A stretch of DNA of 26,185 bases from an uncultured Bacilli bacterium (GTDB taxonomy: Bacteria; Bacillota_I; Bacilli_A; RF39; UBA660): positions 1-26,185 of the forward strand of contig CANPXY010000011.1 in the NCBI GenBank assembly GCA_947587115.1. The letters run 5' to 3'. This document shows, piece by piece, positions 1 through 7,664 of the stretch (the first letter of the stretch is position 1; each line of letters starts with the position of its first letter). The notes below the pieces were generated by a model, which saw nothing but the letters and a program-made list of their open reading frames with translations, had not been told where the DNA came from and did no database searches. The position numbers and the translations under genes are program-made.

Positions 1-143
1 TCGTTCTCTAATACTGTATAATTTTCTTTCGCATAGGTCACTGACAAATCATGCAGGCTCTGCATCTTTGCTGCATTTCCTACTTTATATGTCTTCACAT
101 TTACATTCGTATTCCCACTCTTTAATGCTGTATTCCCTGCCAC
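1..143 (-). CDS. Partial hypothetical protein at the end of the T7SS locus (N-terminus only)
   Basis: The 5' end of a gene runs off the left edge; 47 codons are visible. I place the start at the GTG at 143 because AGGAGGTGAG lies just upstream (160-151) and the frame stays open to the edge; the overlapping TTG frame stops after seven codons. The peptide begins VAGNTALKSGNTNVNVKTYK and continues with a predicted helix. It starts 24 bases after the stop of the preceding T7SS-locus gene and has a near-perfect ribosome site, so it is probably co-transcribed and well translated. I do not recognise the family. Its position suggests a T7SS substrate or accessory protein, but that is inference only. 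Confidence 0.6.
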   Translation of the reverse strand, partial: MAGNTALKSGNTNVNVKTYKVGNAAKMQSLHDLSVTYAKENYTVLEN

Positions 144-167
144 AATTTATCTCACCTCCTAAAGTAC

Positions 168-1208
168 TTACTCTAAAAATTCAATGTCATTATGCTTGGA
201 ATTAGATACTTCTTCTTTAGGTATTTCATATTCTCCAAGCTCTGTTTTAAGATTTAATTTTTCGGTAGGATTGCTCACTTTTTCTTTCATACCAGCTGTA
301 ATATTAATTCCCTGCGCACTTAAAAATTTATCATGAGAATTTATCGATAAATCTCCTATTTCATCAAGCACAAAATTTTCATCTTTTATATTTAAAAATT
401 CAGTTTGTGCATCTTGGTTAGTTACAGAAAAAACTTCAGGATTTTCAACATCCAATATTTCAATAGCATCCGATTTCTCAATCGCTTGTTGCGGAGATAT
501 ATTAACGCTTGCAGACATTGAACGAGAAGTTTCATTAGAAAAATTTTCCTGTACTCTAGAAGAAGTCTGTAAATCGTTTTTTATGTTTTTACGTAATTGT
601 ACTCTTTGGGTTCTCCAACGATAATTCATCTTTTTCTTATCAATATTAACAAAATCTATTTTATTAACACGCAATTTATAATCATTAATAACAGCTACTA
701 TATCATTATTAATACGCAAGAGTTTTTTTCTTAGTAACGATATTGATTCTTTCATATTATAAAAATTAGAACGATAACTTTCGAGTTTTTTTCTATACCG
801 AAAATCCACAGGTATAGCTATGTTATAGAACAAATTGATTGTATTGTTCAACAAATTATAAATTTGATCTAGTTTTGAAATACAAGTATTTAAAGTTGTA
901 GAACTATATTTTAAATAGTCAATCCGATTAACACCAAATTGTCTTGAAATCACCAATTGAATATTCTCGCAAAAAGAATTGATCAAAAGAACATACTTAG
1001 AAATAGAATCCAAATGAGCAGAAAAAGACCGATAATCTTGTTTGACGCCACTAATAAAAGAAAGGGTATTAACATCGTTCCAAGTAGTATCAACATTAAC
1101 CAAAGTACCATGTAACATAGATATCGTATTTTTGTATTTGTTAATATCCTTATTAAAAGCATTAACATTTTCACGTATTTTTTTGAAATTTAAATTAAAA
1201 ATAGCCAT
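168..1208 (-). CDS. Hypothetical helical protein of the T7SS locus with an ESX-like N-terminus
   Basis: A 346-aa protein from the ATG at 1208. An in-frame TTG at 1223 would add five residues but has no ribosome site. Residues 1-110 look like a long helical hairpin with a W-N-D turn near W43, as in WXG100/LXG-type T7SS substrates. Residues 110-210 are helical and lysine-rich (many KK and RK pairs). From about 210 the chain becomes acidic, serine-rich and probably disordered. There is no signal peptide and no membrane segment. It lies directly after the small 78-aa gene and before the truncated gene at the left edge, all on one strand. The family is not recognised. An ESX-type substrate or a cytoplasmic chaperone/adaptor of the secretion system are both possible. 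Base composition is even more AT-rich than in the core genes. Confidence 0.75.
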   Translation of the reverse strand: MAIFNLNFKKIRENVNAFNKDINKYKNTISMLHGTLVNVDTTWNDVNTLSFISGVKQDYRSFSAHLDSISKYVLLINSFCENIQLVISRQFGVNRIDYLKYSSTTLNTCISKLDQIYNLLNNTINLFYNIAIPVDFRYRKKLESYRSNFYNMKESISLLRKKLLRINNDIVAVINDYKLRVNKIDFVNIDKKKMNYRWRTQRVQLRKNIKNDLQTSSRVQENFSNETSRSMSASVNISPQQAIEKSDAIEILDVENPEVFSVTNQDAQTEFLNIKDENFVLDEIGDLSINSHDKFLSAQGINITAGMKEKVSNPTEKLNLKTELGEYEIPKEEVSNSKHNDIEFLE

Positions 1209-1227
1209 AGATATCACACTCAAAAAA

Positions 1228-1464
1228 TCAAATTATTTTACTCTTGATCTCAGGAATAATTTCACGTGAAACCGTTTGATTATAAATTGTCAAATTGTTA
1301 TTAAAATCTTTTAATTCTTGTAAATTTGGAAATGTACCATTAACTTCTAGAGCAGAAGGTAAGGTGGCACTTAACGTATTTAAAAGTGTCGTTAATTCGC
1401 TTATATTTTGCCGCACTAAAGTCATATTTCTTAATAACTTTTGATAAATCTCTTTTTCCTGCAT
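1228..1464 (-). CDS. Small helical protein of the T7SS locus
   Basis: A 78-aa protein with a good ribosome site (GGAGGAAGATT before the ATG). It looks like two amphipathic helices, about residues 3-36 and 48-75, joined by a proline/glycine turn (VNGTFPN). This is the size and shape of the small partner proteins (Lap/WXG-like) that pair with T7SS substrates. It has no tryptophan, no WXG turn and no clear YxxxD/E tail, so I do not call it an ESX protein. It lies between the 249-aa ESX-like gene and the 346-aa gene, and its start is 13 bases from a long AT-only palindrome. A targeting partner for the downstream gene is the most natural guess, unproven. Confidence 0.7.
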   Translation of the reverse strand: MQEKEIYQKLLRNMTLVRQNISELTTLLNTLSATLPSALEVNGTFPNLQELKDFNNNLTIYNQTVSREIIPEIKSKII

Positions 1465-1476
1465 AATCTTCCTCCA

Positions 1477-1521
1477 ATTTTAAAATAAAAGTTAAAATAA
1501 TTTTAACTTTTATTTTAAAAT
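1477..1521 (-). promoter_or_regulatory. Perfect AT-rich palindrome, 22-base arms, between T7SS genes
   Basis: Arms 1477-1498 and 1500-1521 are exact reverse complements around a single central base. The arms contain only one G:C pair. It lies 13 bases upstream of the 78-aa gene start and shares 1514-1521 with the next palindrome. In RNA it would make a very long but weak hairpin. It could act as a partial terminator, an mRNA 3'-end stabiliser for the ESX-like gene, or a binding site. Confidence 0.7.
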
Positions 1522-1545
1522 AGTAAAATATTTTACTATTTTAAA
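1514..1545 (-). promoter_or_regulatory. Second perfect palindrome, 16-base arms, overlapping the first
   Basis: Arms 1514-1529 and 1530-1545 are exact reverse complements with no spacer; the core is AGTAAAATATTTTACT. It begins nine bases after the stop codon of the 249-aa ESX-like gene. Because it shares eight bases with the 1477-1521 palindrome, the two RNA hairpins cannot both form fully. Confidence 0.7.
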
Positions 1546-1553
1546 TACCTTTA

Positions 1554-2303
1554 TTAATATGTTTGAGTGGCAACATTGATAGATTGACCTTGTGTATCAA
1601 CATTGATATTTGCAGAAGAAACGCTCTTAGCTTCATCTGTTTCATGAGTGGTATATTGAGCAGTTAACTTATCGAGTGCATCATAAATAGATTTATGACA
1701 AGTTGCCAAATCAGCAAGAGAAGATCCCATGTTTTGTAAATATTCATTTACTTTAGCGTTCAATTGACCACCAAGGAATGCTTTTGATGAGTCAAATTTA
1801 GAATATAATTCTTTAACACTCTTTTTAACACTCTCAATATATTTGTCAAATTCTGTTTTTATGATAACACTTGATTGAGTTCCGTTAGTTAATCCCAATT
1901 TTGTATTTGCACTAAAGTTTGGAGAACCAGCTTTTACAATGTTCGCAATTTCATAAGGTTTAATTGTAGCTATTTCAATCTCATTAGCAAAAACACCACT
2001 ATTCATCATTGATGTATCCGCATTTTCAAGAACATTACCTTTTTGAAAGTTCTTCCAATTGTCACCCATAATTCTTAAATTATCCAACATGTTTTGAATA
2101 GATGAAGTACAGCTTGCATATAGTGTACAAATATTTTTTGCCAACTCTGTTTCATATGAAAGTTCATCGGGTCCGACCCATTCGTTCTCAAGAACGGTTT
2201 GCAACCCTTTCCATGGCTCAGCCATTTTTTTACCGATTGTCTCATAACTATCGGCAATATTTTTAGCAAGATCTTCGATTTCTTTTACATTATAACCTAT
2301 CAT
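1554..2303 (-). CDS. T7SS secreted ESX-like protein, apparent tandem of two ESX domains
   Basis: A 249-aa protein with ribosome site GGAGG seven bases before the ATG. Residues 1-90 form a helix-turn-helix with a WVG turn (42-44), the WXG100 signature. Residues 145-220 repeat the pattern: helix, a FLGG turn (176-179), helix, then YTTHE (217-221), which fits the YxxxD/E export signal of T7SS substrates. A polar, presumably unstructured tail follows. Ordinary WXG100 proteins are about 100 residues, so this looks like two ESX units in one chain. No Sec signal peptide is present. It follows a 97-aa ESX-like gene, as esx pairs do. The role as a secreted substrate is an inference from motif and context. 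I use no gene symbol because orthology to esxA is not certain. Confidence 0.8.
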   Translation of the reverse strand: MIGYNVKEIEDLAKNIADSYETIGKKMAEPWKGLQTVLENEWVGPDELSYETELAKNICTLYASCTSSIQNMLDNLRIMGDNWKNFQKGNVLENADTSMMNSGVFANEIEIATIKPYEIANIVKAGSPNFSANTKLGLTNGTQSSVIIKTEFDKYIESVKKSVKELYSKFDSSKAFLGGQLNAKVNEYLQNMGSSLADLATCHKSIYDALDKLTAQYTTHETDEAKSVSSANINVDTQGQSINVATQTY

Positions 2304-2331
2304 TTTATAACCTCCTATTTTTATAATGTAT

Positions 2332-2625
2332 TTAAGATGTCAGATTATTTAGATCTTTAACGAGTTCTTCAGACTGATATTGGTAACTCATCAGTACATT
2401 TTTCAAAGTCGTAATATATGCCTCTGTTTTAGTCACAACGTTTTGAAACTGCAATAATTCTAAATCTAATTTGCTAATTAGAAATTTTAAATCATTACTT
2501 CCAATACTTTGAGACAAGTTTGAAAAATCATGCTTAATAGCGGATATATTACTTTTGACATCAGATGCATTCAAACCAGCTTTTTTGATTATCAGTTCAA
2601 GATCTCCAACTATAACTCCGTTCAT
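2332..2625 (-). CDS. Small ESX/WXG100-like T7SS protein
   Basis: A 97-aa, all-helical protein with ribosome site AGAGGTG seven bases before the ATG. It has the length and hairpin layout of a WXG100 protein: helix to about residue 40, a polar G-S-N turn (42-44), a second helix, and a C-terminal YQSEE that fits YxxxD/E. The WXG tryptophan is absent; the protein has no W at all. This is common in the second member of an ESX heterodimer. It sits between esaB and the 249-aa ESX-like gene, so it is probably that protein's partner or a separate substrate. Confidence 0.75.
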   Translation of the reverse strand: MNGVIVGDLELIIKKAGLNASDVKSNISAIKHDFSNLSQSIGSNDLKFLISKLDLELLQFQNVVTKTEAYITTLKNVLMSYQYQSEELVKDLNNLTS

Positions 2626-2706
2626 CTTACACCTCTATTTTAAATATAATACAAAGTAGATATAAAATAAAGTTTTTTTAAAGTTCTTTACATTTTGTTT
2701 ACACCA

Positions 2707-2961
2707 TCAATTTAACACTAATTTCTTCGCATTTCGAATATCGGTATCAATCAAAATCATATGATCCTGATAGACTGCTCCCGTATTTGGATCGATCAAT
2801 GTGTATTTTCGCAATTTTTCAAATGTTCCATCCGATAAATCAAACAATGCATTAATTAACAATTCTTTAATTTTTTTTATACGCTCATTAACAGGAACAA
2901 ACACTTCATATTCTTCCATTAATGAAGGGACCATTAATTTAATTAAAATCTTGTTCTTCAC
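2707..2961 (-). CDS. esaB: EsaB/YukD ubiquitin-like T7SS protein
   Basis: An 84-aa protein of the YukD/EsaB ubiquitin-like family, a small cytoplasmic component required for or regulating Firmicutes T7SS. Visible features are an N-terminal beta-hairpin (ILIKLMVP...EYEVFVPV), a long helix (RIKKIKELLINAL), and a late DPNTGAVYQ segment typical of YukD. I start it at the GTG at 2961, not at the in-frame TTG at 2976. GGAGG at 2974-2970 overlaps that TTG and is correctly spaced for the GTG. The first 23 bases overlap the end of essC, so the two are translationally coupled. It ends in TGA. Confidence 0.85.
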   Translation of the reverse strand: MKNKILIKLMVPSLMEEYEVFVPVNERIKKIKELLINALFDLSDGTFEKLRKYTLIDPNTGAVYQDHMILIDTDIRNAKKLVLN

Positions 2962-5900
2962 TCTCGCTACCTCCAATTAATTTAATCAAAGTACCATTAC
3001 CGTTCTTAAACAACCATCCATAATGCTCATCTATTACAGCAGAATATTTCTTATTATAGTCATTTGCCTTAATAGCAGTCTGTTCAGTAACTCCAGAACC
3101 GATCCATACACCATTCGTATTGACAACAAGTCCAGTATACCAAGGATCAAATATAAACTTCTTAAGTTTGTATGCAGAATCCACAATTAGCACGTTACAA
3201 TTTTCCACTTTTTGTATTTGGCCAATTAACGCTTCAAATTTTTCATCACCGATCGTTGTTTTAAATTTTTCAACTCCAAAAATAACAAATATCGCATTAC
3301 AAGCAGTGTTGTTAATTTTTTCATCTACATATTTTGTAATTTTATCAATAAAGTTCTCCCAGTCATCATCGCAATATGCTGATGCAAACGACTGAAAGTC
3401 ACCACAAAGTTGTTCTGCATCAAAGACGATAGAAACAGTATCCTTTAAAATTTTAAAACTCTGTAGTAAATTACCAACAAATTCTTTACAACTCTCTATA
3501 TCATTAGAACTTACAACAGTAGCTTTATCACTTTTAAAATTGTAAAGCGCAGGATTTAAGGTTTCTTTGATAATGCCAATTGGGATCGACTTTAAATCTA
3601 CTAATTGATCTTTTAACATATCCAACGTTATAACGTCAGGAAGTACCGGAATCGCTTTAGCAGCATGTGGATTAGTTTTTGAAAGTTCACTCGCTTTTTC
3701 TTTAATAAACTCTACTATCATATCCTCATCACATATGCTTGCTGTTTGAAATTCATAAACCTGTTCTCCTTTAAATAAGCCTCTACCAGGTGTATCTGCA
3801 GGATAAACATTCCCAATCTTTCCTAATATAGAACTATAATCATCTTTACTATTCATATCCAAAACGAACTCATGATCAAAATTTTTCAAGAACCTTGAGA
3901 ATAAACCGGATTGCCCACTAGTCGCCATAATAAAGATGACACCGCAACGTTTACCCTCACGAGATAGTTTAAGTAATAACTCATCATAGTTTGGATAAAA
4001 CTCTTTAAAGGACTCTAAGTTATTAATGATCACAGCAATCAAAGGAACCTTTTTACCACTGTTCTTACAATAATTAGAATATTCTCCATTATAATCCGCA
4101 AACAGTTTCTTTCTGTCTAAAATTTCTTTATCGATCATTTTGAATAGTTTGTCAATTTTTTCTGTTTCTGCAGATAAAACTACATCACCAACATGCGGCA
4201 AAGAAGAGAATACTTTAAATGATTCTGATCCAAAATCTAATAGATAAAAATTAATATCATCACTTGAATAATTATTACATACTGAATAAATCAAAGTACG
4301 TAAAAACATTTCTCTATTACTGCCTGATAAACCATAAATCATTGTGTTCCCTTCTTCATTCAAAGGCAACGTCAAAATATTTTGATATTGATTTGTCGGA
4401 TCATCATATTCCCCAAGTACAGCTGTCACCGTAGGAGATGTAAATTGATATTTCTCTACAACCGTTTGCAAAGGAAGATCAAATGGAATACTATCTAACC
4501 ATAAATTCCTTGCTTTCAAATCTTCTCTTTGAGCAAGCAAAGTAACATATTGCAAAATATTAGATAGTTCATCCCCTTCCGCTGCGACTTTTTTCTTATT
4601 AGAATCAGGAGAACAATTCTTAACAACATTACCAATATTATCAATGATAGAAATAGAATGATCATACTCTTTCTTTACAATGTCAGAGGGCATATAAGGC
4701 GCTCCGCACCAACCAGATTGTCCAAGAACAAAAATTTCGTTATAACCAACTTGTAAATAGAATCTACCGGCATTTTTAATACCCGCTGCATCAGGACATT
4801 TAATAATTTCATTACTATCGCTGGTTTCAGCGACTTTTAAACAAACCCTAAATTTAGTATTACTCCAAATTTGATCATTGACAACACCACTTGGCTTTTG
4901 TGTTGCCAAAATTAAATGTACTCCTAAACTACGACCAATACGTGCGGCCGAAATCAAGTTATCCATAAATTCAGGCTGCTGTGTTTTTAATTCAGCAAAT
5001 TCGTCGCAGATGATGAATAGATGTGGCATTGGTTCTTTCAACTTTCCTTCACGAAAGAACTTTTGATATTTATAAATGTCAATCGTACTTTCACCAAGTT
5101 CATCTCTCGCACTATTAAATACAGATTGCCTTCTTTTTAGTTCACTTTGGATACTAACTAAAGTTCTATTCAATTCATTTTTATCCAAATTGGTGATCGT
5201 TCCTGCTAAATGTGGTAAACGTACATTGTTTTTCTTATTTTCAAAAGCTCCAGCCAAACCGCCACCTTTATAGTCAATTAAGATAAAGGAAACTTCATTT
5301 GGATTATAATTAACTGCCATCGATAAAATATAAGTAATGATAAACTCACTTTTTCCAGAACCAGTAGTACCGGCAATCAAACCATGGGGACCATGATATT
5401 TTTCGTGCAAATCCAAAATAATCATATTCCCTTGGTCGTTCACGCCGATCGGAGCTTTTAAACTCTTCGTTGGATCATTTAATTTCCAACGATTCATAAT
5501 ATTTAACTGCTCTACTTTTCCAACATTATACATTTCTAAAAAGGAAAGACTATTTGGTAAATAACTAGTATTTTCTTCAAATTCAATTGGAATATTGGAT
5601 AACACTTCAACACATTTTTCCATATCAATAGTAGGATCTATCTCGCTATTAAAAGATTGCAATGAATAATCATCAGCATCATTTTTCAACACACCACAAG
5701 TGTGTTCATCAATCGTTATAAAGTCAACACACTTACTTGGCAAATGGGATAGACGATTTTCAAGAATGATAAAGCCGAAACCAAAATTATCATTGACATC
5801 AAATATTTTCTCACATATACCTAGTTTTCTAATTTTAACATAATCATCTGTAATAATTAAATAATATGGAGAGAACGTTTGTTTTTCACTTTCGTTTTCA

Positions 5901-7525
5901 ACAATTTCCACTTCTTTACTAGCGTTAGCTCTATTTATAAATTCTTGTTCCAAATAATTACTGACATTTTTTCGTTCTTCTTCGTTTGTAGCAAAAAAAC
6001 GCATTTGCTTATCATTGCTAAACAAATATGGCAACTCTTTGTAGATTTTCCACTCATCTTGATTTGCTTCATCTGTAAATATTACAATCTTTAATTCATC
6101 GTAACTATGAAAAGTTATAAATTGCAAAATCAAGTTATTAACAAATGGCCGTACCCGCTCTAGATTTCCCATAACTGCAGTCGCTGTCTTATCAAAAAAG
6201 GAATAACTAATTGGAACCTGATGTAACATTTTTGTATTTTCAATCATAGAGGATGCTTCGTCTTTTAAAACATCTTTTTCAATAGAAAAATCTTCTTCAC
6301 TATAAGTTACATTCATATCGATAGGCCGATCTCCAACTCCTAATCGAACAGTCAGAAAATCCTTTTGTGAGATTTTTCTTTCCCACAATGTTCTATCTCT
6401 ATTAACAATAATGTTATAACAATCCCTTGGACTTATAAAACTTTCATTTAAAATAGTGGTTTGATTTATCGTTTCGCTTTCAATTAATTTTTTCTTTTCA
6501 GCAATATATTCACGATACTTCTCCTGTCGGTTTTTCTCTTTTCTCTTCTTACTTTTTTTCTGCCATACTCTGGTTATGTTCGGCCACAACAAACTAGTCA
6601 ACAACATAATTGCTGGAGTCACTAAAGATTGCCAAGATTCTGCAAACGTCGTTTCACCAGAAATAATTTTTGTAACCGACGTAATAGATGTCATTACAGA
6701 TAAAAGCGCCATGGTAACCATTGGACCCACAGTTAATAGTAGGGGCATTTCTTCTTGCTCTTGTTTGCCAGGAGGATTAGCCACATTTAATTCAAAAGTT
6801 TCTACAAATCTACGTAATCGTGGCGTTTTAAAAAAATAATCACTATCTTTATATAAATCTTCCTCTTTGATTTCCTCTTCTTCTGCCACTTGAGCCTGTT
6901 CTGCCATATCTTGATCAAAATAATTAATGGGCATTAATTTATCAGTCTTAATTACAACACTATTATTAATATTATTGATAACAATAAAGTTGTTCATAAT
7001 TAAGATTTTTAAACCAAAAACAAATATAAAATCCGAATTTTTCAAAGTAATGCTTTCTGCAAGAATTAATCGATCATTTACATAAACAAAAGAATTTGGA
7101 ACTATAGATAAACTCCATACACCATTTGAATATTTCAAAGTCATATGTTTACTTTGAATAAAAGGATTATTATAAATAATATTACAATCCTCTTGCTTAC
7201 CAACAATCAACTCACAATCTGATCGAACTTGATATGTATTCGTCGTTCCATCATAAATATCGCAACAATAAATTATTTTTTGTTGATTTTCATAACTTAT
7301 AATAAACATCTCGTTGGGTTTTACAACAGCGCTGGAAAGCAAATTACCATGAATGTCGCTTAATTGTACTAATTCATTTCCGTGTATAATCCACTCATTA
7401 TTAGATGCATCAATATTCACCAAATTCTCATCAGTAACAGGATGCGTTAAAAAGAAGCTTCCCTCCACTTTTGCTGGAAGTTTTAACTTACGAAGAACTC
7501 TATTTCCTAAAAGTATCACGTTCAT
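2939..7525 (-). CDS. essC: T7SS FtsK/SpoIIIE-type ATPase EssC
   Basis: A 1528-aa membrane ATPase, the motor of type VII secretion. Domains in order: two N-terminal FHA-like domains (about 1-90 and 95-190), an acidic linker, two membrane helices (about 262-289 and 302-319), a basic coiled segment (323-350), then three FtsK-like ATPase domains. The first has an intact Walker A GTTGSGKS (719-726), Walker B ILIDYKGGG and a second acidic motif IICDEFAEL. In the second domain the P-loop is degenerate (GLSGSNRE, about 1065-1072). The third has no recognisable P-loop. Length and layout match Staphylococcus EssC. It is the first gene of its operon, preceded by a good promoter; ribosome site AGGTG before the ATG. 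It overlaps esaB. Confidence 0.93.
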   Translation of the reverse strand: MNVILLGNRVLRKLKLPAKVEGSFFLTHPVTDENLVNIDASNNEWIIHGNELVQLSDIHGNLLSSAVVKPNEMFIISYENQQKIIYCCDIYDGTTNTYQVRSDCELIVGKQEDCNIIYNNPFIQSKHMTLKYSNGVWSLSIVPNSFVYVNDRLILAESITLKNSDFIFVFGLKILIMNNFIVINNINNSVVIKTDKLMPINYFDQDMAEQAQVAEEEEIKEEDLYKDSDYFFKTPRLRRFVETFELNVANPPGKQEQEEMPLLLTVGPMVTMALLSVMTSITSVTKIISGETTFAESWQSLVTPAIMLLTSLLWPNITRVWQKKSKKRKEKNRQEKYREYIAEKKKLIESETINQTTILNESFISPRDCYNIIVNRDRTLWERKISQKDFLTVRLGVGDRPIDMNVTYSEEDFSIEKDVLKDEASSMIENTKMLHQVPISYSFFDKTATAVMGNLERVRPFVNNLILQFITFHSYDELKIVIFTDEANQDEWKIYKELPYLFSNDKQMRFFATNEEERKNVSNYLEQEFINRANASKEVEIVENESEKQTFSPYYLIITDDYVKIRKLGICEKIFDVNDNFGFGFIILENRLSHLPSKCVDFITIDEHTCGVLKNDADDYSLQSFNSEIDPTIDMEKCVEVLSNIPIEFEENTSYLPNSLSFLEMYNVGKVEQLNIMNRWKLNDPTKSLKAPIGVNDQGNMIILDLHEKYHGPHGLIAGTTGSGKSEFIITYILSMAVNYNPNEVSFILIDYKGGGLAGAFENKKNNVRLPHLAGTITNLDKNELNRTLVSIQSELKRRQSVFNSARDELGESTIDIYKYQKFFREGKLKEPMPHLFIICDEFAELKTQQPEFMDNLISAARIGRSLGVHLILATQKPSGVVNDQIWSNTKFRVCLKVAETSDSNEIIKCPDAAGIKNAGRFYLQVGYNEIFVLGQSGWCGAPYMPSDIVKKEYDHSISIIDNIGNVVKNCSPDSNKKKVAAEGDELSNILQYVTLLAQREDLKARNLWLDSIPFDLPLQTVVEKYQFTSPTVTAVLGEYDDPTNQYQNILTLPLNEEGNTMIYGLSGSNREMFLRTLIYSVCNNYSSDDINFYLLDFGSESFKVFSSLPHVGDVVLSAETEKIDKLFKMIDKEILDRKKLFADYNGEYSNYCKNSGKKVPLIAVIINNLESFKEFYPNYDELLLKLSREGKRCGVIFIMATSGQSGLFSRFLKNFDHEFVLDMNSKDDYSSILGKIGNVYPADTPGRGLFKGEQVYEFQTASICDEDMIVEFIKEKASELSKTNPHAAKAIPVLPDVITLDMLKDQLVDLKSIPIGIIKETLNPALYNFKSDKATVVSSNDIESCKEFVGNLLQSFKILKDTVSIVFDAEQLCGDFQSFASAYCDDDWENFIDKITKYVDEKINNTACNAIFVIFGVEKFKTTIGDEKFEALIGQIQKVENCNVLIVDSAYKLKKFIFDPWYTGLVVNTNGVWIGSGVTEQTAIKANDYNKKYSAVIDEHYGWLFKNGNGTLIKLIGGSESEEQDFN

Positions 7526-7552
7526 ACCAACACCTACTATCCTACTATATTA

Positions 7553-7580
7553 AGTATAACAAAAAACTCAGTTTAGTCAA
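7553..7580 (-). promoter_or_regulatory. Sigma-A-type promoter of the T7SS operon
   Basis: On the minus strand, -35 TTGACT (7580-7575) and -10 TATACT (7558-7553) are separated by 16 bases. The predicted start of transcription is about 20 bases before the essC ATG. There is no better candidate in the clpC-essC gap. Confidence 0.7.
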
Positions 7581-7600
7581 CATGAACGGCGACAAAAATC

Positions 7601-7618
7601 AACAATAAATTTATTGTT
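7601..7618. promoter_or_regulatory. 18-base perfect palindrome upstream of the T7SS promoter
   Basis: AACAATAAATTTATTGTT is its own reverse complement. It lies 20 bases upstream of the -35 box of the T7SS promoter and just after the clpC terminator. It is a candidate operator for a dimeric regulator of the secretion locus. AT-rich palindromes can arise by chance, so confidence is moderate. Confidence 0.45.
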
Positions 7619-7625
7619 TCTTGTA

Positions 7626-7657
7626 TTTAAAAACACCAGAATTAAAATCCCAGTGTT
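7626..7657 (-). terminator. Rho-independent terminator of clpC
   Basis: Minus strand: a stem AACAC(T)GGGAT paired with ATTCTGGTGTT, including G-U pairs, followed by a TTTTT run. It begins 8 bases after the clpC stop codon. Confidence 0.7.
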
Positions 7658-7664
7658 CATCTTA

